Assembly: GCF_004341235.1 (NCBI RefSeq)
Contig: NZ_SLUP01000001.1
Location: 124,001-188,000 of the forward strand
Direction: 5' to 3'
DNA: 64,000 bases
Source: Mariniflexile fucanivorans
Lineage (GTDB): Bacteria > Bacteroidota > Bacteroidia > Flavobacteriales > Flavobacteriaceae
Shown: positions 8,619-19,146 of the stretch, in pieces
Layout of the letters: every line of letters begins with the position of its first letter
Numbering within the stretch: the first letter of the stretch is position 1
The notes under the pieces: model-generated
What the model was told of the DNA's origin: nothing
Database searches by the model: none
Seen by the model: the letters and a program-made list of their open reading frames with translations, nothing else
Program-made: the position numbers and the translations under genes

Positions 8619-9974
8619 CTACCCAATCAACCCTTTCACCTCATTAAAATCCAATCCACCATAATTACCAGAACTCATTAAAAGCAATGCTTTATTATCA
8701 AAGTTTTGTGAGAATAGGAAGTTTTTAAAATCGTCTGGGTTGGTATAAATAATGAGGTCATCACGTTCAAAAGCATTCGCTATTTGTTCGTGGGTTACTT
8801 CTTTAAGTTTTTTAATTTCTACGGCATGTGGCGAGTAAAACACCACTGCTACATTGGCAGCATCTAGCGCACCTTTGTATTCTTTTAAAAATTCAGCATT
8901 CAAACTACTGTAGCTATGTAGTTCTAAACAAGCCACAACTGTTCTATTAGGATACTGCTCTTTTACGGCATTGGTAGTTGCTTCTACTTTACTGGGCGAG
9001 TGTGCAAAATCTTTATAGGCTACACTGGTTTTACTTTCAGCTATTTTTTCCAAACGTTTGCTGGCGCCTTTAAAAGTAGCGATGGCCTCGTAAAAATCGT
9101 CTTCATGAATGTTCATGTGTTGGCAAATCCATTTTGCACCTGCCAAATTGTTTAAATTGTGTTTACCAAAAACCTCGATTGGCAATGGTCCTTCTGGAGT
9201 TTCTAAAAGGGTTTGCCCATTATCAACAGTATAGTCTGGTGTATGGTAAGGCAATTTACGAATGGCATTGGGCGACGCTTCAACCACTCGCTTTACTTCG
9301 GGGTCTTCTTCATTATAGGTGATGCTTCCTCCATCTACAATACTATCCACAAAAATTTGGAACTGCTGCACATAATTTTCATAAGTTGGAAACACATTAA
9401 TATGGTCCCAAGCAATACCACTTAACAAGGCGATATTTGGTTTGTATAAATGGAATTTTGGACGTCTATCAATGGGTGAACTTAAATATTCATCGCCCTC
9501 AAGCACTATAAAATCGTTGGTTTCGGTGAGTTTTACCATCACATCAAAACCTTCTAGTTGAGCGCCCACCATATAATCGACATCTATGTTATGATAATGC
9601 ATCACGTGTAAAATCATAGAAGTAATAGTGGTTTTCCCATGGCTACCACCAATAACTACGCGTGTTTTGTGTTTTGATTGTTCGTACAAAAACTCGGGAT
9701 AGCTGTAAATTTTAAGTCCTAATTCTTGAGCTTTTAAAAGTTCTGGGTTATCGGCTTTGGCATGCATCCCTAAAACAATGGCGTCTAAATTCGGATTTAT
9801 TTTCTCGGGAAACCAGCCATAAGTATCTGGCAAAATGCCTTTAGCGTTTAATCTGGATTTTGAAGGTTCGAAAATCTCATCGTCGCTTCCTGTTACTTGA
9901 TAACCTTTATTGTGTAATGCTATGGCTAAATTATGCATGGCAGAGCCACCAATAGCTATAAAATGTACGTTCAT
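8619..9974 (-). CDS. mpl: UDP-N-acetylmuramate:L-alanyl-gamma-D-glutamyl-meso-diaminopimelate ligase
   Basis: This 451-residue cytoplasmic Mur-ligase-family enzyme of peptidoglycan recycling joins recovered murein tripeptide to UDP-MurNAc. The N-terminal Rossmann segment has IAIGGSAMHNLA. The ATP-binding P-loop is GGSHGKTTITS at 109-119. The central and C-terminal ligase domains follow, with HSYSSLN and AHSPSK stretches. The N-terminal IGGxxM and the lack of a full murC-specific pattern favour Mpl over MurC, and the gene lies outside the division/cell-wall cluster where murC normally sits. The start ATG is unambiguous. Confidence 0.85.
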   Translation of the reverse strand: MNVHFIAIGGSAMHNLAIALHNKGYQVTGSDDEIFEPSKSRLNAKGILPDTYGWFPEKINPNLDAIVLGMHAKADNPELLKAQELGLKIYSYPEFLYEQSKHKTRVVIGGSHGKTTITSMILHVMHYHNIDVDYMVGAQLEGFDVMVKLTETNDFIVLEGDEYLSSPIDRRPKFHLYKPNIALLSGIAWDHINVFPTYENYVQQFQIFVDSIVDGGSITYNEEDPEVKRVVEASPNAIRKLPYHTPDYTVDNGQTLLETPEGPLPIEVFGKHNLNNLAGAKWICQHMNIHEDDFYEAIATFKGASKRLEKIAESKTSVAYKDFAHSPSKVEATTNAVKEQYPNRTVVACLELHSYSSLNAEFLKEYKGALDAANVAVVFYSPHAVEIKKLKEVTHEQIANAFERDDLIIYTNPDDFKNFLFSQNFDNKALLLMSSGNYGGLDFNEVKGLIG

Positions 9975-10086
9975 TTATTCCTTATTAGGTTACAAAGTTA
10001 CAAAGTTTCAAAGTTAAAAAGGCTCTAATTTATAAAGTAGTTATTGTGAAACCAAAACTTTTACTGAAACTAAAAAACGAGACTGC

Positions 10087-11040
10087 CTACAACTTCATAA
10101 TCCGTTGCTTTTCGTCTTTAAAATGCTTTGTTTTTGGAGATTCTGCAAGTGCTAAGTCAATATATTTTAAAGCCGCCTTTTTATTCTTTTTAAGAGCATA
10201 AATTTGTGACAACCTGTAGTGTGCCCACGCTTTTGGTACGCCATCTTCATCTGAATAATTTTTCAAATAGGTTTGCAAACATTGTACGCCTTTTTGCAGC
10301 TCGATGTTATATTCGGCAGCTATTTTGCCCATTTCATAATCCAAAGCATTGCGTTTGTGCTTTTCTTTAGCAACTTCTAAATTGGCCAAAGCTTTTTCTG
10401 GCTGTTTCTGTTTTTGGTAAAAGGTTGTTAACTTATCGTAACACCACATGGTACCACCTACATTTATGGCTAATTTATAATATTTTTCAGCAAGCTCTGG
10501 CTCTTCATCTGTTTCAAAAATATAGCCTTTTGCTAAATAACCATCCACTTTTGAGAGTTGCTCTAGCTGATACGCGTATTTTAAAGCCTTGTTTTTACTG
10601 CCTCCTAAAACAGCTGGTAATTTCATGTAATATTCTACCAAAGCCCAACGCACATTCACATGTTTGGGGTCTAATTTTGCAGCTGTCAGAAACGAATCTT
10701 CAATATCTCCAATCATTCCTAAAGCGGTTAATTTACTAACAGAAAGTGCCTTCATACCCATAGCACCCCCATATTTGTAATGGTATTCGGCATTTTTTTG
10801 ATTGGTGTCCACCAAGCTTTTATAAATATCGATGGCTTCATCCCATTTTTTTTGATGCCCATATGCATCACCTAAAAGTTCCATAGCCTTTAAATTTTCG
10901 GGATGCTTTTCTAAATAAATTGTTAATTGAAGTTCGGCTTTATCAAACTGTTTGCGCTTAATTAAATCTTCACAATTATCTAACTGCGTTTGACCAAATG
11001 ATACTAGCGGAAAAAGTAGAATGTAAATAAATTTTCTCAT
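10087..11040 (-). CDS. Secreted tetratricopeptide-repeat protein
   Basis: I take the internal ATG giving MRKFIYILLFPLVSFGQ (317 residues) as the start because it begins a clear signal peptide. A start 27 nt upstream would put nine residues before it. The rest is a chain of TPR-like helices: 'AEYHYKYGGAMGMKALS', 'AEKYYKLAINVG', 'AKKNKKAALKYIDLALAESP'. It is probably a periplasmic scaffold. No catalytic domain is seen and no partner is obvious, because the large macroglobulin gene next door is divergent. Confidence 0.8.
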   Translation of the reverse strand: MRKFIYILLFPLVSFGQTQLDNCEDLIKRKQFDKAELQLTIYLEKHPENLKAMELLGDAYGHQKKWDEAIDIYKSLVDTNQKNAEYHYKYGGAMGMKALSVSKLTALGMIGDIEDSFLTAAKLDPKHVNVRWALVEYYMKLPAVLGGSKNKALKYAYQLEQLSKVDGYLAKGYIFETDEEPELAEKYYKLAINVGGTMWCYDKLTTFYQKQKQPEKALANLEVAKEKHKRNALDYEMGKIAAEYNIELQKGVQCLQTYLKNYSDEDGVPKAWAHYRLSQIYALKKNKKAALKYIDLALAESPKTKHFKDEKQRIMKL

Positions 11041-11269
11041 AACATGTAATTTCTTAACAAATATCAATATGCCTATTTAACTAAATATAACTAATTTAAC
11101 TCAGTCAAAAGAGCTATTCACTCATTTATTATTTTTTTGGAATAGCTTTTGAACGTAAATTGGTTGAAAATTAAAACAAATGAAACGAGCTAGTTAAAAA
11201 CTTTATCATTTTCGAGAATAATTAATAGCGAACAACATTTGACCATTAAAAAACAATAAATATAAGCAA

Positions 11270-14200
11270 ATGAAACAATCGGTGATTTTTTTAACAATTA
11301 TTTTGCTTTCGAGCTTAAGCAATAGTCAGGAGTCTAACTACGAAACACTTTGGAAAGCGGTACAAAAACATGAAATAGAAGGCTTGCCTAAATCGGCTTT
11401 AAAAGTTGTAGACCAAATTTCAGTGCTTGCTAAAAAAGATAAAAATGATGCACAACTTATAAAAACCATGCTTTTTAAAAGCAAATTCGCCTTGGTTTTA
11501 GAAGAAGATGCGCAATTAAGCATTATTAACGATTTTAAAAATGATATTAAACTTAGTACGTTTCCAACAAAAAACGTACTGGAAAGTGTTCTAGCCAATT
11601 TATACTGGCAATACTTTAACCAAAATAGATGGCAGTTTTATAACCGTACAAAAACTTCGGAAAAAGTTGACGCTCTGGATTTTAGAACTTGGGATTTACA
11701 AACGCTATTTGATGAAATTCATTTGCATTACCAACATTCGTTACAAGATGCCTTGAAATTGCAATTAGAACCGTTAAGTAAGTATGATGCTATTTTAAAT
11801 CTACAAAAAGATTCTAAAATTTACCGACCCACATTATTTGATTTCCTTAGTCATGAAGCCTTAGATTTTTATAAAACCGACGAAACTAATATCACCAAAC
11901 CTGCTTATAAATTTGAAATTGATGATCTTGATTATTTAAAGGATGCTTCAACGTTTTCTAAGTTAAACATCACATCAAAGGATTCAACATCATTACAACT
12001 AAATGCTTTAAAAATATATCAAGATTTAATCCAGTTTCATTTAAAAGACAAAGACCTTTTTGCTTTAGCCGATGTTAACATAGAACGTTTAAAATTCATA
12101 AATAAAAATGCCACTTTTAGTAACAAAGAAGCTTTATTGTTAGAAACTTTAAAAACGGAAAGTAACAACTTAAAACCACACGAAATCTCTGGTTTGTATG
12201 ATTTTGAAATCGCTTCCATTTTCAACCAACAAAGCAATCAATATCAGCCTAAAACTAACGAAGAAAACCGTTGGAAAGCCAAAGAAGCCATAGATATATG
12301 CGATACTGTTATTGCAAAATTCCCAAAAAGTAAAGCTGCAGAAAAATGTGAAGCTTTAAAGTCGCAAATTCTTCAGCAAACCATTCAAATTACGACCGAA
12401 AACATATTACCTATTCAACAAAACGCACGTCTTTTGGTTCGTTATAAAAACTTGGATGCGCTTCAATTTAAAATCTATCCTATTTCTCGAAATCAGTTAG
12501 AAAAATTAAACAAATTATATAGAAAAGAGGAACAATTAACTTTCATTAAAAAATTAAATATTGGTGAACAATGGGAAAGTAAATTGCGTAACGAAAACGA
12601 TTACCAAACCCATAGCACCGAAGTTTTGATACCTAAATTAAACAATGGTACTTATGTGGTTTTTACTTCGGTTAAGGATAACGATGACACTTTTGCGTTT
12701 AGCACCATACAAGTTACTAATTTAACTTTGGTGGAACGTGAAAGTGAAACCCACAATACTTTTCAAATTATTGACAGAAACAATGGAAAACCTATTGAAA
12801 ACGCCAAGGTAGAACTAACTTATTATGAAAATAACGATCGTAAACCAATCATTAAAAACTTCACAACAAATAATTTAGGTGAAGTAAGCATTGAAAAAGA
12901 GAGCAACCGTTACAGAAACATAGCAGCGAAAATTAGTCATGAAAACGATACCGCATATTTCGACGGTTTCTACATAAACCAATATTACAAACAAGAAAAA
13001 GAGGGCACTGAATATAGAGGGTTTTTATTCACCGATAGAAGTATTTACAGACCCGGACAAACCGTTTACTTTAAAGCGATTGCTATGAAAACTGTTAATG
13101 GAAAATCGGAAGTTTTAGCAAACACACTGATGCATGTTAAGCTGTACGATGTAAATAATCAAGAGCTAAAAACATTAGAATTTAAAACCAATGAATTCGG
13201 TTCGGCTTCTGGTGAATTTATTTTACCAAATAGTGGTTTAAACGGTAATTATCACATTGAATTTGATAGCGATAATGAAAATTTTTATGTAGATCACTAT
13301 TTTTCAGTTGAAGAATACAAGCGTCCAAAATTTGAAACTAAGTTTAAATCTGTTACTGAAACTTATAAAGTAAATGATTCGGTTACCGTTAAAGGAACAG
13401 CTTTAGCATACGCTGGCAGCAACATAACCGATGCCAAAGTAGTATATCGTGTACACAGAAAAGTAGAATACCCACGTTGGTATTTTTGGTACCGACCTTG
13501 GTTTAACAGCGAACCACAAGAAATTACACATGGAGAAAGTACAACTAATGAAAAAGGTGAATTTGAAATTACCTTTAAAGCCATGCCAGACCAAAGTGTT
13601 GATAAAAGCAGTTTACCCATTTTTAATTATGAAATAACGGCAGATGTAACCGACCTAAATGGCGAAACTCGAAGTGCTACAACCATAGTAAATGTGGGCT
13701 ATCACGCTTTGGTTGCCAATATGAATATTTCTGAAAAACTTGATACATCTAAAAAAGACAACAGCATCCATATCGATACTAGAAATCTTAATGGTGAATT
13801 TGTTTCTGCTAAAGGCACCGTGAAAATTTACAAACTTCAAGCGCCAAATTCGGTATTAAGAACCAGACCTTGGGCAGCTCCAGATTATCAAGATTTTTCT
13901 GAAGAAGCATTCAAAAATCTATTTCCACATGACGCTTATAAAGATGAACACATTGCCAATAATTGGGAAAGAGGCTCCATGGTTTTTGAAAAACAATTTG
14001 ATACGGAAACCTCAAAAGAAATCGACTTAGGAAACATTAAAAAATGGGAATCTGGACAATATATCATCACTTTAGAAAGTAAAGATAAATTTGGTCAACT
14101 GGTGAAAGATGAAGTGAAGACCACTCTGTATAGTAATGATGATAAAACCTTAGCCGATAATCAATTATTCAGCATCACAACTAACAAATCTAGTTATAAA

Positions 14201-17200
14201 ACTGGTGAAACCGCTGTTATAACTTTGGCTTCGGCTGCTAAAAATTTACATGTAACCGTTTCTATTGAAAAGAACCGTAAGGTTATAAAAACCGAGATTA
14301 TCGAATTAAATAACAACAACAAAACAGTATCAATCCCTGTAAATACGGATGATATTGGTGGTTTTGCAGTAAATTATAGTTTTGCGATTTACAATAGTTT
14401 TAAATCGGGATCTGAAACCATAACTGTGCCCTATCCAAAAACCGATTTAGATATTGAAACCACCACGTTTAGAGATAAATTACAACCCGGAATTGATGAA
14501 ACTTGGAGTTTTAAAATTAAAGGGCCACAAAGAGATAAAGTGTCTTCCGAATTATTAGCAAGTATGTATGATGCCTCTTTAGACCAGTTTAAACCTCATA
14601 ATTGGAGCTTCAATCCAATACAAAATCCTATTTACTACTCCTACAACCGAGTGAATGCCAACCAAAGTTTTGGAACACAAAATTTTAGGGTTTACATGAA
14701 GCAAAATACCGTTCAATATTCAGAACAACGGTATGACGATCTCAATTGGTTTGGGTTATATTTTGGGAATAATAATTATAATATGAGAATTAGGGGTGGA
14801 TTAAGTCTTTCTAAATCACGTCAAAAGATGGTTGCAAGTGCTCCTATTATGGATGGTATAATGGAAGCTGAAATGGTGGCAGATAGTTATGGTTCTTCCC
14901 TAAACGAAGTAGTTACTATTGGATATGCTGAAACGAAAAAAGATAAAGATTCCATTGAAAAAAGCCCCATAGAAAAACCAAACTTCGACACCGTTCAAAT
15001 TCGTAAAAACCTGCAAGAAACAGCGTTTTTCTTTCCACAGTTACAAACCGATACCGATGGCAATGTGAGTTTTAGCTTTACAACACCAGAAGCACTTACC
15101 CAATGGAAATTACAATTGTTGGCACATACCAAAACTTTGGAAAGTGCTACAAAAACCTTAACCGCTGTAACCCAAAAAGAGTTAATGGTGATACCAAATG
15201 CACCACGTTTTTTACGTCAAGGTGATGAAATAACCATCAGTACAAAAATTGCAAACCTAACGGATAAACAACTATCTGGAAAAGCAATCTTAGTACTTAC
15301 CGATGCTGTTTCTGGAAAAGAGATTAACTCAAAACTTGGAAATACAGCAAATAACAAATCGTTTACTGTTGATGCTAAAGGCAATACTCAAGTGTCTTGG
15401 AGTTTATCAATCCCAGATAGTGTAGATGCAATTCAATATAAAATAATAGCAAAATCGGGCGATTTTAGTGATGGCGAACAAAACGCTTTACCTGTTTTAT
15501 CAAATAGAATGTTAGTTACAGAAACACTTCCTATGTGGATTCGTAGCAACGAAACTAAAATGTTCACTTTGGATAAGTTGAAAAACAATACCTCATCAAC
15601 TTTAAAAAATCATAAGTTAACTTTGGAAATGACTTCCAATCCTGCGTGGTACGCTGTACAGGCACTACCCTACTTAATGGAATATCCGTATGAATGTAAC
15701 GAGCAAACATTTTCCAAATTTTACGCTAATGCGTTAGCAAGCCATATTGCCAATTCAAACCCCAGAATTCAGGAAGTTTTTAATCAGTGGAAAAACTCTG
15801 ATGCCCTTGTTTCTAACTTAGAAAAAAATGATGAATTAAAGTCTATTTTAATCCAGGAAACTCCTTGGTTACGCGATGCACAAAGCGAAACCGAACAGAA
15901 AAAACGTATTGCTTTGTTATTCGATTTGAATAAAATGAATAGCGAATTACAATCGGCAAAACGTAAGCTTCAAAACAATCAGTTATCAAATGGTGCTTGG
16001 GCTTGGTTCAATGGTGGACGTGAAAACAGATATATTACGCAACATATCATTACCGGTTTCGGACATTTAAAACAACTGAAAGTTGAAACGAAAGAAGAAT
16101 CTAAAATGATTGAAAAAGCCATCAATTATTTAGATGCTGAATTCATTCAAGAATACAAGGACATTAGAAAATATGATGCAAAAGTAGATTTAACGAAAGA
16201 CCATTTAAGCTACAATCAATTGCATTATTTATACATGCGAAGCTTTTATCCAGAGATTAAAAAATCTAAAGAAGTTGAAGACATTACTAAATATTATCAA
16301 ACACAAATTCAAAAATATTGGTTATCACGTTCGCTGTATTCTAAAGGTTTAATGGCGCTGGTGGTTGATAGAATGAACGATAAACCTACTTCAACAAAAA
16401 TTTTAAATTCATTAAAAGAAACAAGTATAACTTCAGATGAATTAGGTATGTATTGGAAAGAAAACACCAGTTCTTGGTATTGGTATCAAGCACCTATTGA
16501 AACTCAAGCGTTGTTAATTGAAGCTTTTTCTATAATTGAAAATAACACCAAAACCATTGATAATTTAAAAATCTGGTTGCTTAAAAACAAGCAAATCAAT
16601 CAATGGAAAACCACCAAAGCAACTACTGAAGCTGTGTATGCATTATTGCTTCAAGGCAGTGATTGGTTAAGTGTAACAGATGCTGTTGAAGTATTAATAG
16701 GCGGTAAAAAAATAGAACCTTCAAAACTTGAAAACATAAAAATAGAAGCTGGAACGGGTTACTATAAAACGGCTTGGAACACTTCAGACATAAAACCAGA
16801 TATGGGAACTGTAACCCTTACCAAAAAAGGTGATGGCATTGCTTGGGGTGGTTTATATTGGCAATATTTTGAAGATTTAGATAAAATTACATCTGCTGAA
16901 ACACCTCTTAAATTGAGCAAAAAACTATTCCTTAAAACGAATACAGATACTGGTGAACAAATTTCAGAAATAACAAAAGAAACTAATTTAAAGGTTGGTG
17001 ATTTGGTTCGAGTTCGTATTGAATTACGAAGTGATAGAGCTATGGAATTTATTCATATGAAAGATATGCGCGCTGCTGGATTAGAACCTATAAACGTAAT
17101 ATCTCAATACAAATGGCAAGATGGTTTGGGGTATTATGAAAGCACCAAAGATGCTTCTACCAACTTCTTTTTTGACTATTTACCAAAAGGTGTTTATGTT

Positions 17201-17323
17201 TTTGAATACGATTTACGTGTGAATAATGCAGGAAACATGAGTAATGGCATTACCACCATACAAAGTATGTATGCGCCAGAATTTAGTAGCCATAGTGAAG
17301 GGGTGCGTTTGTTAGTTAAGTAA
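11270..17323 (+). CDS. Alpha-2-macroglobulin family protein, 2017 residues
   Basis: A signal peptide (MKQSVIFLTIILLSSLSNSQ) leads into an N-terminal alpha-helical region of about 370 residues. Macroglobulin-like beta domains follow, with the MG2-type motif TDRSIYRPGQTVYFKA near residue 590. The A2M domain (ALTQWKLQLLAHTK) is near 1280, and an alpha-toroid contains YPYECNEQTF near 1473. The last motif corresponds to the thioester site, usually CGEQ, here CNEQ. The Cys and Gln are kept, but the Gly is replaced. Bacterial A2Ms are thought to trap proteases in the envelope. An unusual insert at about 1207-1222 (SSLNEVVTIGYAETKK) resembles the linker of SusC/TonB-dependent proteins. Confidence 0.9.
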   Translation: MKQSVIFLTIILLSSLSNSQESNYETLWKAVQKHEIEGLPKSALKVVDQISVLAKKDKNDAQLIKTMLFKSKFALVLEEDAQLSIINDFKNDIKLSTFPTKNVLESVLANLYWQYFNQNRWQFYNRTKTSEKVDALDFRTWDLQTLFDEIHLHYQHSLQDALKLQLEPLSKYDAILNLQKDSKIYRPTLFDFLSHEALDFYKTDETNITKPAYKFEIDDLDYLKDASTFSKLNITSKDSTSLQLNALKIYQDLIQFHLKDKDLFALADVNIERLKFINKNATFSNKEALLLETLKTESNNLKPHEISGLYDFEIASIFNQQSNQYQPKTNEENRWKAKEAIDICDTVIAKFPKSKAAEKCEALKSQILQQTIQITTENILPIQQNARLLVRYKNLDALQFKIYPISRNQLEKLNKLYRKEEQLTFIKKLNIGEQWESKLRNENDYQTHSTEVLIPKLNNGTYVVFTSVKDNDDTFAFSTIQVTNLTLVERESETHNTFQIIDRNNGKPIENAKVELTYYENNDRKPIIKNFTTNNLGEVSIEKESNRYRNIAAKISHENDTAYFDGFYINQYYKQEKEGTEYRGFLFTDRSIYRPGQTVYFKAIAMKTVNGKSEVLANTLMHVKLYDVNNQELKTLEFKTNEFGSASGEFILPNSGLNGNYHIEFDSDNENFYVDHYFSVEEYKRPKFETKFKSVTETYKVNDSVTVKGTALAYAGSNITDAKVVYRVHRKVEYPRWYFWYRPWFNSEPQEITHGESTTNEKGEFEITFKAMPDQSVDKSSLPIFNYEITADVTDLNGETRSATTIVNVGYHALVANMNISEKLDTSKKDNSIHIDTRNLNGEFVSAKGTVKIYKLQAPNSVLRTRPWAAPDYQDFSEEAFKNLFPHDAYKDEHIANNWERGSMVFEKQFDTETSKEIDLGNIKKWESGQYIITLESKDKFGQLVKDEVKTTLYSNDDKTLADNQLFSITTNKSSYKTGETAVITLASAAKNLHVTVSIEKNRKVIKTEIIELNNNNKTVSIPVNTDDIGGFAVNYSFAIYNSFKSGSETITVPYPKTDLDIETTTFRDKLQPGIDETWSFKIKGPQRDKVSSELLASMYDASLDQFKPHNWSFNPIQNPIYYSYNRVNANQSFGTQNFRVYMKQNTVQYSEQRYDDLNWFGLYFGNNNYNMRIRGGLSLSKSRQKMVASAPIMDGIMEAEMVADSYGSSLNEVVTIGYAETKKDKDSIEKSPIEKPNFDTVQIRKNLQETAFFFPQLQTDTDGNVSFSFTTPEALTQWKLQLLAHTKTLESATKTLTAVTQKELMVIPNAPRFLRQGDEITISTKIANLTDKQLSGKAILVLTDAVSGKEINSKLGNTANNKSFTVDAKGNTQVSWSLSIPDSVDAIQYKIIAKSGDFSDGEQNALPVLSNRMLVTETLPMWIRSNETKMFTLDKLKNNTSSTLKNHKLTLEMTSNPAWYAVQALPYLMEYPYECNEQTFSKFYANALASHIANSNPRIQEVFNQWKNSDALVSNLEKNDELKSILIQETPWLRDAQSETEQKKRIALLFDLNKMNSELQSAKRKLQNNQLSNGAWAWFNGGRENRYITQHIITGFGHLKQLKVETKEESKMIEKAINYLDAEFIQEYKDIRKYDAKVDLTKDHLSYNQLHYLYMRSFYPEIKKSKEVEDITKYYQTQIQKYWLSRSLYSKGLMALVVDRMNDKPTSTKILNSLKETSITSDELGMYWKENTSSWYWYQAPIETQALLIEAFSIIENNTKTIDNLKIWLLKNKQINQWKTTKATTEAVYALLLQGSDWLSVTDAVEVLIGGKKIEPSKLENIKIEAGTGYYKTAWNTSDIKPDMGTVTLTKKGDGIAWGGLYWQYFEDLDKITSAETPLKLSKKLFLKTNTDTGEQISEITKETNLKVGDLVRVRIELRSDRAMEFIHMKDMRAAGLEPINVISQYKWQDGLGYYESTKDASTNFFFDYLPKGVYVFEYDLRVNNAGNMSNGITTIQSMYAPEFSSHSEGVRLLVK

Positions 17324-17390
17324 ATTGGTTCCTGTGCCGATAATGAAATATTTATTATCTTTCATTTCACTAACTAATACCTAATTAATT

Positions 17391-17762
17391 ATGAGCAAAC
17401 CATTATCTATTATTCGAATTATTTTTGGAGTATTGATAACCATTTTTGGAGCAAATAAATTTTTTAACTTTATGCCCGCACCAGAAACGATGCCTGAAGC
17501 TGTTATGAGTTACATGACGGCACTTATGAGTACAAAAACGCTGGAACTTGTTGGCATTGTAGAAGTTGTAGCTGGCTTATCGTTTATTTTCAATAAATAT
17601 GGCGCTTTAATGGCTATTATTTTAATGAGCGTTTCAATTAACGCCGTATTATTTCATGCTTTTTTAGGACCTTCAGATATTATGGGCGCACTCATTTTAC
17701 TTGTTCTAAACATAGTAATGCTTTACGCATACAAAGACAAGTACAAAGATTTGCTTACATAA
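17391..17762 (+). CDS. DoxX-like small integral membrane protein
   Basis: This 123-residue protein has four hydrophobic helices (about 5-25, 48-68, 75-95, 97-115). Its layout and the conserved ELVGIVEVVAGLSFIF segment are typical of DoxX-family proteins. Family members are linked to membrane oxidoreduction, but here the function is unknown. It is a single gene in a 67-bp gap after the macroglobulin gene, convergent with the DUF4136 gene. Confidence 0.65.
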   Translation: MSKPLSIIRIIFGVLITIFGANKFFNFMPAPETMPEAVMSYMTALMSTKTLELVGIVEVVAGLSFIFNKYGALMAIILMSVSINAVLFHAFLGPSDIMGALILLVLNIVMLYAYKDKYKDLLT

Positions 17763-17774
17763 AAACAGTTAGCC

Positions 17775-18296
17775 TTATTGTTTGGGTGGATATTGCAAAA
17801 GGACTTTTTCCACAATGGCATTTAAAAGTTCTTCACGCTTTTCGGGTGTGGAGTTTGGTTTAAAATTTGATTCGCTTACAGCTTGCCAAAAGAGTTGTTT
17901 TTTGTTTTCATCTACAAAATCGATGGTTATTTGTCGGTTTACATTCGATTGACCAATGGGAAGTCCTATGGAAATACCGCCACCCATATTACCGCCGCCG
18001 CCACCTAAACCAACGCCTACATTGTTGCGTTGCACTTCTTTGTATTCGCTACTTTTAATATCGATAAAAAAATCGGGGGTTTCGGCTAGAGAAAAGCCTT
18101 TTGCTGTCATTTTTTTGTCCAAGGCATCTAATAGGCGTTTGGTATCTAACTCACTTAAACCCGTATTCATATCACTATAATAATTATAAGTTTTGTACTG
18201 GTTGAAGTTCGTGTTTTTTTCAAAATCGTAATTTACACGAATTGGGGCGCATGATACCACAAAAAGAAGCAGGACTATAGATGTAATAACTCTCAT
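17775..18296 (-). CDS. DUF4136-like lipoprotein
   Basis: The ATG at 18296 gives MRVITSIVLLLFVVSCAPI, a clean lipoprotein signal with Cys16, and 173 residues. An upstream ATG would add ten unneeded residues. The body has the DUF4136 texture: an N-terminal 'VNYDFEKNTNFNQYKTYNYY', DIKSSEYKE in the middle, a glycine-rich loop (GVGLGGGGGNMGGG), and a C-terminal helix 'REELLNAIVEKVLLQYPP'. It is probably an outer-membrane lipoprotein of unknown role. Confidence 0.8.
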   Translation of the reverse strand: MRVITSIVLLLFVVSCAPIRVNYDFEKNTNFNQYKTYNYYSDMNTGLSELDTKRLLDALDKKMTAKGFSLAETPDFFIDIKSSEYKEVQRNNVGVGLGGGGGNMGGGISIGLPIGQSNVNRQITIDFVDENKKQLFWQAVSESNFKPNSTPEKREELLNAIVEKVLLQYPPKQ

Positions 18297-18497
18297 AACT
18301 TTAAATTTTATTATAAAGTTAATCAAAAATTATTCTATAAGCATGTTTCTTTCTGGGAATTGCTTAGAGATTACCTGTACATTTGCGTTTGAAAAATTGT
18401 AATCATGATGTTTCACATTTGTAATTGAAAACCAACTGACAATCAATAGTTAAAACTTGTAGCAACGTAAAGACCTCCCTTGTGGTAAGACCTAATA

Positions 18498-19076
18498 TTA
18501 AAGCTTTTTAACGTATTTGGTGATAATTACTATTTGCTGATTATCTACTTTACCTTCAATATATTCGGCATTTTCATGGTCTAAACGAATATTTCTAACA
18601 GCGGTTCCTTGTTTTGCAACCATACTAGAGCCTTTTACTTTTAAATCTTTTACCAAAACCACCGAATCTCCAGCTTCTAAAATAACGCCATTTACATCAC
18701 GATGAATTATTTTGTTGGCTTCATCTTCGTGTTCGCCTGTTGCTCTTGCTAGGGCTAAAGCTTCATCGTCAAGATACATCATGTCTAACAAATCCTTTGG
18801 CCAACCTTCATTACGCAGCCTTTGAAGCATTCTCCAAGCCATAATTTGTACTGCCACAAACTCACTCCACATACTATCATTTAAACAACGCCAATGGTTT
18901 GCGTCCATTTCTGTAGTTCCTTCAATTTGACTTAAACAAGTATTACAAACCAACAAACTATTATCTACACTTTCGTTTAATGAAGGCGGAATAGTGTATT
19001 GTTTTAAGTCTTTAGTTGCTGTACATAATTCGCATGTAGTGTTGCTTCTTTCTTGTAATGTTTGTAATACGCTCAT
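18498..19076 (-). CDS. PhnA/YjdM-family zinc-ribbon protein
   Basis: The 192-residue cytoplasmic protein has an N-terminal zinc-ribbon-like pair of cysteines (CELC at 15-18 and CNTC at 44-47). Its C-terminal SH3-like PhnA domain has the signature DVNGVILEAGDSVVLVKDLK and KGSSMVAKQGTAVRNI. PhnA/YjdM proteins were once called phosphonoacetate hydrolases by mistake, and the role is unknown. It is longer than the 110-residue E. coli YjdM, with a helical insert between the ribbon and the SH3 part. Confidence 0.85.
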   Translation of the reverse strand: MSVLQTLQERSNTTCELCTATKDLKQYTIPPSLNESVDNSLLVCNTCLSQIEGTTEMDANHWRCLNDSMWSEFVAVQIMAWRMLQRLRNEGWPKDLLDMMYLDDEALALARATGEHEDEANKIIHRDVNGVILEAGDSVVLVKDLKVKGSSMVAKQGTAVRNIRLDHENAEYIEGKVDNQQIVIITKYVKKL

Positions 19077-19146
19077 TTTAGTTACGATTGACTATTTTTG
19101 ATTTACGATTGCAGAAGTTAGGTTTCTGCGTTGCAAACATACTACT

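Noticed and set aside
10425-10739. Plus-strand 104-residue frame inside the TPR gene
   Set aside because: Antisense to a clear TPR gene. No signal or promoter.
13363-13620. Minus-strand frames inside the macroglobulin gene
   Set aside because: Overlap a supported domain. Shadow frames.
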